Below, in pieces: positions 6,767 to 12,817 of a stretch of DNA of 19,783 bases. Positions within the stretch are counted from its first letter, which is position 1, and each line of letters opens with the position of its first letter. A model generated the notes under the pieces. It was given only the letters and a program-made list of their open reading frames with translations. It was not told the DNA's origin and searched no databases. A program made the position numbers and the translations under genes. The DNA comes from Anaerolineae bacterium (GTDB taxonomy: Bacteria > Chloroflexota > Anaerolineae > Aggregatilineales > UBA3940): NCBI GenBank assembly GCA_016926985.1, contig JAFGNO010000027.1:1-19783 (forward strand), in the 5' to 3' direction.

Positions 6767-9157
6767 TCACTCAGCAGGACCTGACGGTGGGTTATCCTCG
6801 CTTTCTGCCGGGGTGAGGGTCATCCCGATCCAGTTCAATGCCGTATCAAGCAATCTGCCAGTTTCTGGATCAATCTGTTCGCCTGCGACCTGGTCATCGA
6901 TCAGGTCGCTGTTCAGGCTGATCAGCAAGGCTGCCTCCTCACTTTGCCCCGATTGCAGCAGCTGGGCCAGTTCGTTCAACATGATCGCCCAGCCGTTCAG
7001 GACGCCTGGATCGCTCCCCTCGTTTTCCCTGGCTTCATCAATTATCCCGGACAGCGCCCGGGCAAGTTCCACCGGTGAGATATAGAAGCCGCTTTCCGGC
7101 TCCGGCTGTCCAGTATTCAGGGCACAGCGGAAACCCAGCTCCCCACCGGCTGCTGTTGGCTGGGCAGCAGTCCGCACTGAACTGACCAGGAACTTCTCTT
7201 CATTAGCCCAGCCCCCGCCGCGCAGCACGCGCTGTTCGCCTTCCTGAGGACCGGCAGGATCGGTCGGCATATCCTCTCTCTGGTAAGCATCATAAGCAAA
7301 CCAGTCGGCAACCCATTCCCAGACATTGCCTGCCAGATCAAGCACGCCATACGCGCTCATCCCTGCCGGATAGGAGCCAACGGTCGCTGTGCCGCCAACA
7401 GCATTGTCCATATAACGCGCACGATCCCCGGTCAACGGCTCATCTCCCCAGGGAAAGCGCCGGGGTAACTCGGCAGACGGGTCCCAGGTGGCTGCTTTCT
7501 CCCATTGGGCTTCAGTGGGCAGTCCAATCGGCTGACCGGTCTGTGTGGACAGCCACAGGCAGTAGGTCAGTGCATGTTCGTAGCGGACATAGACAACCGG
7601 GTGGTCAGCACGGGCTTCGTCTGCATAGAAACGGGTATCAACAGGCAGTGGGCAGGTCCCGTCGGCCACACAGAGCCTGTACTGCGCATTGGTGACTTCT
7701 GTGCGGTCGATCCAGTAATCCGAAAGCATGACGGTATGCTGGGGCTTGGCGTTACCGCTCCTTTCCAGGTCGTTGGTGCCCATTAAGAATGTACCCGCCG
7801 GGACGTACTGCATCACCATCCCATCTATCGCCCGGTAAAGGCTGGAACCAACATCTGGGTCAGCCAGTTCAATGGGGGGAATCGGTGTGGCTTCAATTGT
7901 GACCAGTGGCGTGACAGTGGGTGCGGGTGTCTGGGTCGGCGCTGGCGTTTCCGAAGCGGTGGGTTCTGGTGGAACGGTTTCAACCATGGGCGGCTGTGAG
8001 GTTGGTAAATCAGGCGTAGCTGTATCCAGGTTTATACGGGCCAGCTTCAGGCCCGGGATGGTAATTGCCCCAAAGATATGGAGCAGCAGGAAAGCCGCAG
8101 CAATCGTTACCAGAACCGAGATCATGCCGCCAATGATGACCGACGGTCTGGTTTGTCTCAGCGACCATCGCTTCATTGTACGCGGTGCCGGGTTATTTCC
8201 AGGATTGGATGGCGGTTCATCGAGAAGGGGCGCTGGCAGTTCGGCCAGTTCCTTCGAAGATTCTGTGGGCTGGTCATCGGCTGGAGGAACGGGTTTCTGG
8301 GAGGGCAGTTCAACTCCGGGAGAATAAGCGCGTTCCAGCGCGGCGGCAAACTGCATGGCTGTGCGGAATCGGTCCTCAGGGGAATGGGCCAGCGCTTTGA
8401 GTATCACCAGCGCCACGGTATCCGGAATATCAGGATTGAGCAGCCGCGGGTCAGGGGCTGTGTCGCCGATATTCAGCAGCACCATATCCACATCCGACCC
8501 GAATTCATACGGATACTGCCCGGTGAGCAGTTCGTACAGGACCACACCCAGGGAATAAACATCCGCGGCAGGTATCAGGGTATCGGGCGCAGTCAGACGT
8601 TCCGGGGACAGGTATTCTGGTGGCACTGCGTAGGTACTATGGGATGGCTCTTCCTCGCTGCCGCTGTGGAGCAGCGCCAGCCCGAAATCCTTGACAACCG
8701 CCTGCCCGGCGCGGGTGAGGAGGATGCTGCCCGAACTAATGGCCTGGTGGACGACCCCCTTGCTGTGGGCATAGTGGAGGGCGGAGCATACCTGCCGGAT
8801 AATGAAGGTGATATCGCCCGGTTCCAGCGTGTTGTACCCTGCCCGTATCTGGCTGATTGTTGTCGCCAGGGGAGTGCCTTCAACCCGCCCCTGGACGACA
8901 TAAAGACCGCCCTCTATCTGCCCGAAGTCCAGTACGGAGGCGATATTCGGGTGTTCCAGGCGGGCAATTGCTCTCGCCTCCCGCCTGAATCGGGTGCTGA
9001 ACCGGGGTTCTCTGGGCCTTGCGCGCTGGACAACAGTGATGACCACCTCGCTGCTGTCAGCTGTATTGACCCCCCGGTATATCTCAGTAAGGCCATCATC
9101 ACCGACAAAATCGTTTATCTTGAATGGGCCGATGGACATGCCGATCAGGTTCTGCAT
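6767..9157 (-). CDS. Membrane pseudokinase fused to an FGE/SUMF1-like domain
   Basis: 796-residue single-pass protein. Residues ~10-277 form a Ser/Thr-kinase fold: a glycine-loop remnant VGDDGLTEIYRG (18-29), alphaC Glu60, DFG (157-159), a SPE (184-186) in the APE position and DVYSLG (199-204). However, the ATP-anchoring Lys of VAIK is Thr41, and the HRDxKxxN catalytic loop reads HQAISSGS (137-144), so the catalytic Asp, Lys and Asn are all replaced. A linker, a transmembrane helix (338-361) and a Pro/Thr-rich stalk (380-427) follow, then an extracytoplasmic FGE-sulfatase/C-type-lectin-like domain (about 437-680) with AGTFLMGT, LPTEAQWEKAA, AGNVWEW and LRGGGW. The paired active-site cysteines of true formylglycine-generating enzymes are absent in the RGGGWANEEKF segment. 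A ~100-residue helical tail ends the protein. The likely role is sensing or scaffolding rather than phosphorylation. GAAGGT provides the ribosome site. Confidence 0.92.
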   Translation of the reverse strand: MQNLIGMSIGPFKINDFVGDDGLTEIYRGVNTADSSEVVITVVQRARPREPRFSTRFRREARAIARLEHPNIASVLDFGQIEGGLYVVQGRVEGTPLATTISQIRAGYNTLEPGDITFIIRQVCSALHYAHSKGVVHQAISSGSILLTRAGQAVVKDFGLALLHSGSEEEPSHSTYAVPPEYLSPERLTAPDTLIPAADVYSLGVVLYELLTGQYPYEFGSDVDMVLLNIGDTAPDPRLLNPDIPDTVALVILKALAHSPEDRFRTAMQFAAALERAYSPGVELPSQKPVPPADDQPTESSKELAELPAPLLDEPPSNPGNNPAPRTMKRWSLRQTRPSVIIGGMISVLVTIAAAFLLLHIFGAITIPGLKLARINLDTATPDLPTSQPPMVETVPPEPTASETPAPTQTPAPTVTPLVTIEATPIPPIELADPDVGSSLYRAIDGMVMQYVPAGTFLMGTNDLERSGNAKPQHTVMLSDYWIDRTEVTNAQYRLCVADGTCPLPVDTRFYADEARADHPVVYVRYEHALTYCLWLSTQTGQPIGLPTEAQWEKAATWDPSAELPRRFPWGDEPLTGDRARYMDNAVGGTATVGSYPAGMSAYGVLDLAGNVWEWVADWFAYDAYQREDMPTDPAGPQEGEQRVLRGGGWANEEKFLVSSVRTAAQPTAAGGELGFRCALNTGQPEPESGFYISPVELARALSGIIDEARENEGSDPGVLNGWAIMLNELAQLLQSGQSEEAALLISLNSDLIDDQVAGEQIDPETGRLLDTALNWIGMTLTPAESEDNPPSGPAE

Positions 9158-9186
9158 TGCGTACCTTCAGTAACGGTGGTTTGAAA

Positions 9187-9207
9187 CCGGGCCAGTTGCT
9201 TGCCCGG
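9187..9207. promoter_or_regulatory. Hairpin in the 5' leader of the pseudokinase gene
   Basis: CCGGGC (9187-9192) pairs with GCCCGG (9202-9207) around a 9-base loop. It lies 30-50 bases upstream of the pseudokinase start, inside the leader predicted from the promoter at 9230-9238. Only a short mixed T run (TTTCAAA) follows in the transcript, so a full terminator is unlikely. A weak attenuating or stabilising role is possible. Confidence 0.35.
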
Positions 9208-9229
9208 ACGCTGGAGCGCAGCTTCTAAA

Positions 9230-9238
9230 AGTATAGCA
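9230..9238 (-). promoter_or_regulatory. Extended -10 promoter of the pseudokinase gene
   Basis: On the minus strand TG-C-TATACT (9238 down to 9230) matches an extended -10 element. It would start transcription near 9223 and give a leader of about 65 bases. No good -35 is seen at 17 bases, which is compatible with extended -10 promoters. The gap 9158-9449 holds this element, a leader hairpin and the spaced promoter-like dyad at 9357-9388; I see no gene in it. Confidence 0.5.
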
Positions 9239-9356
9239 ATCGGAACACGGCGCGCCACTTGTAAGTGTCCTCTTTGCCTGTTGTCGGTGTGAAGCAAATC
9301 TCCAGGAAACAGAACAGAGCAGCAAGGGCTGCCCTGTCTGCGTACACGGGGTGACA

Positions 9357-9388
9357 ATACAACCTGCATGACCATGCATCACTGTCAA
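9357..9388 (-). promoter_or_regulatory. Promoter-like element with long spacer and central dyad, candidate operator
   Basis: On the minus strand a perfect -35, TTGACA (9388-9383), is followed after 20 bases by TTGTAT (9362-9357). The spacer contains a perfect dyad, TGCATG-GT-CATGCA (9378-9365). Over-long spacers of 19-20 bases with an internal dyad are the hallmark of MerR-family-controlled promoters. The -10 match is poor and no MerR-type gene is in the window, so the reading is tentative. Confidence 0.35.
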
Positions 9389-9420
9389 GGCGGTATATTT
9401 GTCATATTGCGGCTGCTAAG

Positions 9421-9450
9421 AACTGGTGAACCCGATTGGGCTGACCGGTT
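9421..9450 (-). terminator. Weak terminator-like hairpin after the glutaredoxin-DUF2085 gene
   Basis: AACTGGT (9421-9427) pairs with ACCGGTT (9444-9450), with one G-U pair. An inner CCC/GGG stem (9431-9433 with 9438-9440) adds to it. It begins at the stop codon of the fusion gene. No U tract follows on the minus strand, so it may be a processing or stabilising structure rather than a terminator. Confidence 0.35.
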
Positions 9451-10487
9451 TAACCCCGGCTGGTCATGACCCCGACCTTGATCAGTTTGCTTTCAATCAG
9501 CTCTATTGTCTCCTGCATAGATTCTTCAATATAGGGATATGCAAGCCATGCGTTTCCAATGCCAAATAACGAGCCCGTGATAACGCGGATCGCAGGGGTG
9601 CTTTCCCGCACAGACAGGAAACTCAATCCCAATCCGTTAAAGGGAGGGTTGGCAAGGAACTGTGTGCCGCCGTCCAGCCCCACCGGCACCAGGGCGATCA
9701 ATATATATGCCCAGAAGGGAAGCGTGGGCATCTTGATCCCGATCCCTTTCAATAATATAAACAACAAACCAAAGAGGGTGATGCTGCCGTAGATTGCGAT
9801 ATCTCGCTGGCAAAAGGCCACCTTCCAGCCCATGCGTTCGCTGCCGTAAAACTGTTTGGCGACATAGATCAGGTCGGCATCCAGCGTGTTCAGGTCGATA
9901 CCATCAAAGGCTGGCTCGTAGGCTGCGTACTCCTCAAAGCTCGGCAGGTCCACATTTGCCCGCCCTCGCGGGTAGACGTGCGAGTCGCCATACAGAAACC
10001 ACGAGCGAAATGCAAACTGGTGACACATGGGGCTGTATATCTTGTAAATGGCCGTGCCCAAACCGGTCATCCCGGCATGCATGGCGACTGGCGCAAGGAA
10101 GGGGATCCCCGCATACAGGCCGATAATCAGGCTGATGACAACCACCCAGTGCCGGGCAAACCACAGGATGACCCGGTCGATTGCCACATTTGTTTTGCTG
10201 GTTTTGATTGACGAAGGTTCACCCAGGGGTTTGACTCGCTTCAGCCCGGAGGTTTTCAGGATCGCTTTGGTTAGTGTTTCTGTGTCAAGCGGTGCTTCAA
10301 ACTGTTTGTCACCGATTTCGACCACAGGAATACGGTCATGGAACTGGCTCTCCAGCGCCGGATCCGCTGTGATGTCAATCTCGGTGAGATTCAGTGCCAC
10401 TGACCGACCGATCTCGGTAATGTGTTCTTTAATCTCATCGCAGAGATTGCAGCCCGGTCGCGTGTACAGGAAGATGTTTACAGTCAT
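9450..10487 (-). CDS. Glutaredoxin-like domain fused to a DUF2085 membrane domain
   Basis: 345-residue fusion. Residues 1-~80 form a glutaredoxin/DUF836-type thioredoxin fold with a GCNLC active site (Cys13 and Cys16) and a cis-Pro segment RIPVVEIG (52-59). After a linker comes an integral membrane part with helices at about 112-135, 232-250, 256-275 and 300-318. It carries the DUF2085 signatures: MCHQFAFRSWFLYG (154-167), FCQRDIAIYG (225-234), VGLDGGTQF (269-277) and a final RVITGSLFG (301-309). A roughly 60-residue acidic and aromatic insert separates the CHQ and CQR motifs. The function of DUF2085 is unknown; its Cys and His could bind metal or take part in thiol chemistry. The fused redox domain and the CcdA gene immediately upstream in transcription order (52-base gap) suggest membrane thiol-electron transfer. 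AAGGA lies 6 bases before the ATG. Confidence 0.88.
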   Translation of the reverse strand: MTVNIFLYTRPGCNLCDEIKEHITEIGRSVALNLTEIDITADPALESQFHDRIPVVEIGDKQFEAPLDTETLTKAILKTSGLKRVKPLGEPSSIKTSKTNVAIDRVILWFARHWVVVISLIIGLYAGIPFLAPVAMHAGMTGLGTAIYKIYSPMCHQFAFRSWFLYGDSHVYPRGRANVDLPSFEEYAAYEPAFDGIDLNTLDADLIYVAKQFYGSERMGWKVAFCQRDIAIYGSITLFGLLFILLKGIGIKMPTLPFWAYILIALVPVGLDGGTQFLANPPFNGLGLSFLSVRESTPAIRVITGSLFGIGNAWLAYPYIEESMQETIELIESKLIKVGVMTSRG

Positions 10488-10539
10488 AAGGGGTCCTTGC
10501 TATCCGCCGGGGATGTCCCGGCGGTATGTGGCTGCAATC

Positions 10540-11358
10540 TCATTCGCCGCCGGCCAATCTGACCAACCATTCATCCACCGCCAGGCTGAGATCAGAACCT
10601 GCTGCAAATCGGGCAAATACCTGCTGCAGCGCCCCGCTGAATATCAGCACGCCGATAATGATCAGGAGTATTCCGCTGATAATCTCGATGATCCGCATGT
10701 GTTTCTGCAGTTTGCGAAGCTGGGGGGTGGCGCGATCCAGCAGCAGCGCTGTGAGCAGAAATGGGATTCCCAGGCCCAGCGCGTAGCCGGAGAGCAGGAT
10801 TGCCGCACGCCCTGCTGAGCCGGTGGACGCGCCCAGGGTCAGCAGGGCAGCGAGGATTGGCCCCAGGCAGGGCGACCAGCCGGCTGAAAAGGTAATCCCC
10901 ATGAACAGCGATCCCAGATAGCCCAGTTCGTTTCTGGGGGTTGTCTGTTTGCGGGTATCGTAATACAGGAACGGGATGCGGATGATGCCCATTGTGTGCA
11001 AACCCAACACAACGATGAGCAGCCCACCAATGCGGAGGAGCCAGTCTGTCACCTGCAAAAACTGCCGCCCAAGCTGCCCGATTACACCAGCCGAAATGCC
11101 CAGGAACACAAAAATAAGCGTAAAGCCCAGCACAAAAAATATACCATGGATGAACACAATCCAGCGGCTGGGCTGCGGGGGTGAAACAGTTCCCCCGTCG
11201 TCAGCCATTGCCAGAGTGCTGCTGGCGGTGTTGGCGGCCTGACCGGTAAGATAGCCAATATAGGCCGGCACCAGGGGCAGCACGCAGGGCGAGATGAAGG
11301 ACAGCAGCCCGGCCAGCATGGCAAGCGGCAGGGTCACTGCCGAGGGGTCAATGAACAT
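10540..11358 (-). CDS. ccdA: CcdA-type transmembrane thiol-disulfide electron carrier
   Basis: 272-residue polytopic membrane protein of the CcdA/DsbD-beta family. These carry reducing equivalents from cytosolic thioredoxin across the membrane to extracytoplasmic acceptors, for example for cytochrome c maturation or periplasmic disulfide reduction. Both signature motifs are present: SPCVLPLVP with Cys25 in helix 1 and SAGWSPCLGP with Cys164 in helix 4, the redox pair of the family. About six to seven hydrophobic segments are visible. A long polar loop (about 42-64) lies between helices 1 and 2. GGAGGAAG just before the ATG is an excellent ribosome site. The gene follows the small CcmD-like gene (82-base gap) and precedes the glutaredoxin-DUF2085 fusion. 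A short dyad (AGACG/CGTCT) sits immediately before the ribosome site. Confidence 0.94.
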   Translation of the reverse strand: MFIDPSAVTLPLAMLAGLLSFISPCVLPLVPAYIGYLTGQAANTASSTLAMADDGGTVSPPQPSRWIVFIHGIFFVLGFTLIFVFLGISAGVIGQLGRQFLQVTDWLLRIGGLLIVVLGLHTMGIIRIPFLYYDTRKQTTPRNELGYLGSLFMGITFSAGWSPCLGPILAALLTLGASTGSAGRAAILLSGYALGLGIPFLLTALLLDRATPQLRKLQKHMRIIEIISGILLIIIGVLIFSGALQQVFARFAAGSDLSLAVDEWLVRLAGGE

Positions 11359-11440
11359 TTACTTCCTCCAGACGTTTCCAGCGTCTTTGGATGTCTGATA
11401 ATAAGGACACTGTACAGCCAGCGATCTGACAGGTGCCGGG

Positions 11441-11578
11441 TCAGCTTCTCCTGATCTTTGTTTCAAGGATATCAACCCGCGCGTCAAGGTTGTTTGCGCC
11501 GTTCATCAGAATGAACAGCAGGGCGCTAATCACAACACTCCACAGGGTCGCATTGGCGATTGCGATAACCGTTAGCAT
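11441..11578 (-). CDS. 45-residue single-helix membrane peptide, CcmD-like
   Basis: Small protein with one N-terminal transmembrane helix (about residues 3-24) and a short charged amphipathic helix LDARVDILETKIRRS with leucine/valine spacing suggestive of a coiled coil. This layout is that of CcmD-type heme-exporter accessory peptides, and the gene directly precedes ccdA, but the sequence is too short for a firm family call. I chose the ATG at 11578 because AGGAGA (11585-11590) lies exactly 6 bases upstream; the longer frame from 11635 has no ribosome site and would run through the predicted promoter. It is easy to miss by automated calling because of its size. Confidence 0.72.
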   Translation of the reverse strand: MLTVIAIANATLWSVVISALLFILMNGANNLDARVDILETKIRRS

Positions 11579-11596
11579 AGATCGTCTCCTCAACCT

Positions 11597-11625
11597 GATA
11601 TATAGTTTACGAGGTGCCACAGTAA
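11597..11625 (-). promoter_or_regulatory. Promoter for the CcmD-like/ccdA/glutaredoxin-DUF2085 genes
   Basis: Minus-strand TTACTG (11625-11620) and TATATC (11602-11597) are separated by 17 bases. This places a start point near 11590, at or next to the ribosome site of the small gene, so an alternative -10 frame one or two bases upstream in the same TATATA run is possible. Confidence 0.4.
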
Positions 11626-11646
11626 TTTCCCACAAATAGCCGTGGA

Positions 11647-12276
11647 TTAATCAAAGTCCGCTTCAAGCGTTTCGCTTAAGTTGAGTTCAAACAACCGGGC
11701 AATCTGGCTGTGCGTGGTCCGCCCTTCAGACAGGCGCAAACTGGCGCATTCTTCCTTGGAAAACCAGCCTACAGCCTCTGTCTCGATGCTGGTCGCAGGT
11801 GCTCCGTCAACCAGTGTGCAGAGGAAAAATACCTTATAGATGTGATTGGGGTGGGGGGGATGACCATGGCGGGAGTTGCTGCGATCATAGAGCGCTAACA
11901 GCCGGGTCGCGCGGGTTTTATAACCCGACTCTTCGAAGACCTCACGTTCAGTTGCTGCCGATGGCGAGTCCCCTACGTCTGCCCAGCCCCCCGGAAGCGT
12001 CCAGCCTCCGTCCAGGCGCTCCTGAACCAGCAGCAGCCGGTTTTGATGAAAGACCACGCCGCGCACATCGACCTTGGGAGTGGCATAACCTGCATCCTGT
12101 TTGTACAGGTACTGGATTTCCTCAAAGCCAGCATCGGTATAGGTCGCCAGAATCTGGCTGGCAACCTCCTGAACCTGCTGCAGCCGCTCAATCTCAAATG
12201 GATTCTGGCTGTAGGTTAACCCGTTGCGGGCGATTGCCTGGAGTTTCCTGGCCCATTCCAGCCACTGATATTGCAT
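11647..12276 (-). CDS. Nudix hydrolase with N-terminal Nudix-associated domain
   Basis: 209-residue enzyme of the Nudix superfamily, which cleaves nucleoside diphosphates linked to another moiety. The N-terminal ~60 residues (EWARKLQAIARNGLTY and onward) match the helical N-terminal domain found on ADP-ribose- or CDP-choline-type Nudix enzymes. The Nudix box spans residues 97-119: GWADVGD then REVFEESGY. The metal-binding REVFEE core is intact. The first box glutamate (G-x5-E) is replaced by Asp103, a conservative change. I chose the ATG at 12276, which has GAGG 6 bases upstream; the in-frame ATG at 12297 would sit inside the U tract of the upstream gene's terminator. The substrate cannot be named from sequence alone. 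Confidence 0.9.
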   Translation of the reverse strand: MQYQWLEWARKLQAIARNGLTYSQNPFEIERLQQVQEVASQILATYTDAGFEEIQYLYKQDAGYATPKVDVRGVVFHQNRLLLVQERLDGGWTLPGGWADVGDSPSAATEREVFEESGYKTRATRLLALYDRSNSRHGHPPHPNHIYKVFFLCTLVDGAPATSIETEAVGWFSKEECASLRLSEGRTTHSQIARLFELNLSETLEADFD

Positions 12277-12290
12277 GATAACCTCACATA

Positions 12291-12319
12291 AAAACAAAAA
12301 GGCAGGGAAAGACCCTGCC
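12291..12319 (-). terminator. Intrinsic terminator of the thioredoxin-like gene
   Basis: On the minus strand GGCAGGG-TCTTT-CCCTGCC forms a perfect 7-bp stem with a 5-base loop (12319-12301). It is followed directly by TTTTTGTTTT (12300-12291). It lies 18 bases after the stop of the thioredoxin-like gene and 14 bases before the Nudix start codon. Confidence 0.9.
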
Positions 12320-12337
12320 GGTATAGCTGCATATCGC

Positions 12338-12649
12338 TTATTGAAAGCGGGATAATGCGTCGAGGATCATCTCGTAGGTAGGATATCCAACCATGCCCTC
12401 AGCGGTGAAATACGAGCGCAACCGCTTGCCAGATGCCGCGCCTTTTACCGGGAACAGGTCTTCATCGTTGATGCGGATGGTTGGCGAGCCGATAAACTGG
12501 TTGTCCATTGCGTCGCGGTCGCTGGTGATGAGTGTATAGGTGTATTCAGCTTCGAACCCCAGTTCCTGTATTGCCATATCGACCAGCTCAACATAGGTTT
12601 GCCAGTCGAGACAGTCATCTGTATAAAGAACATTGACCAGCAGTGTCAT
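12338..12649 (-). CDS. Small thioredoxin-fold protein with a single cysteine
   Basis: 103-residue protein of thioredoxin-like layout. A beta strand VNVLYTDDCLDW carries Cys13 at the position of the CxxC start. A helix and the segment IGSPTIRINDEDLF (53-66) follow, with the cis-Pro loop at GSPT. A C-terminal helix ends the protein. It resembles small proteins annotated as DUF2703 or thioredoxin-like, in which a C-P-N-W or similar site precedes a helix and GSPTIRING follows. Here the motif is CLDW, with no second active-site cysteine, and the later cysteine common in those relatives is missing too (KRLRSY). A one-cysteine site would suit glutathionylation or mercury/arsenic-type thiol binding better than dithiol exchange; this is inference. 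AGGAGAG is a good ribosome site 7 bases upstream. Confidence 0.82.
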   Translation of the reverse strand: MTLLVNVLYTDDCLDWQTYVELVDMAIQELGFEAEYTYTLITSDRDAMDNQFIGSPTIRINDEDLFPVKGAASGKRLRSYFTAEGMVGYPTYEMILDALSRFQ

Positions 12650-12683
12650 TCACCACTCTCCTATACCTGATCGGGTCTGTCAA

Positions 12684-12712
12684 ATTATAGCGCCTGCTAT
12701 AGCATTTCAGAA
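12684..12712 (-). promoter_or_regulatory. Promoter of the thioredoxin-like gene
   Basis: On the minus strand TTCTGA (12712-12707) and a perfect TATAAT (12689-12684) are separated by 17 bases. The start point would be near 12677, giving a leader of about 28 bases with the AGGAGAG site. The perfect -10 makes this one of the better promoters in the window. Confidence 0.65.
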
Positions 12713-12742
12713 AACGTTCTGGACGATCAACCCTGCGTTCAG

Positions 12743-12764
12743 ACAAGGGGATTAAGTCCCTTGT
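12743..12764 (-). terminator. Hairpin downstream of the gluzincin lipoprotein gene
   Basis: ACAAGGG (12743-12749) pairs with CCCTTGT (12758-12764) around an 8-base loop. It lies 54 bases past the lipoprotein stop on the minus strand and upstream of the next promoter. No U tract follows, so intrinsic termination would be weak. Confidence 0.45.
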
Positions 12765-12817
12765 TCAATCAGTTATCTTATGGTCTATAGAACCAGCACA
12801 ACACCTGCCCCCTATGA

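Noticed and set aside
8078..9184. A 368-residue open frame on the plus strand opposite the pseudokinase gene
   Set aside because: It has a low-complexity Arg/Gln/Gly-rich composition, no domain I recognise and no ribosome site, and it lies fully antisense to a gene with clear kinase and FGE motifs. Long antisense frames are expected from the codon bias.
10048..10818. A 256-residue plus-strand frame across the glutaredoxin-DUF2085 and ccdA genes
   Set aside because: It runs antisense to two genes with intact motifs, has no ribosome site and shows no recognisable domain.
11363..11395. A dyad AGACG/CGTCT before the ccdA ribosome site as a riboswitch or attenuator
   Set aside because: The stem is only 5 bp with no further conserved structure; noted within the ccdA entry but not called as a regulatory RNA.
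11433..11639. A 68-residue plus-strand frame opposite the CcmD-like peptide
   Set aside because: There is no ribosome site, and the composition is that of an antisense shadow. The minus-strand frame has a perfect Shine-Dalgarno sequence and a clear membrane helix.
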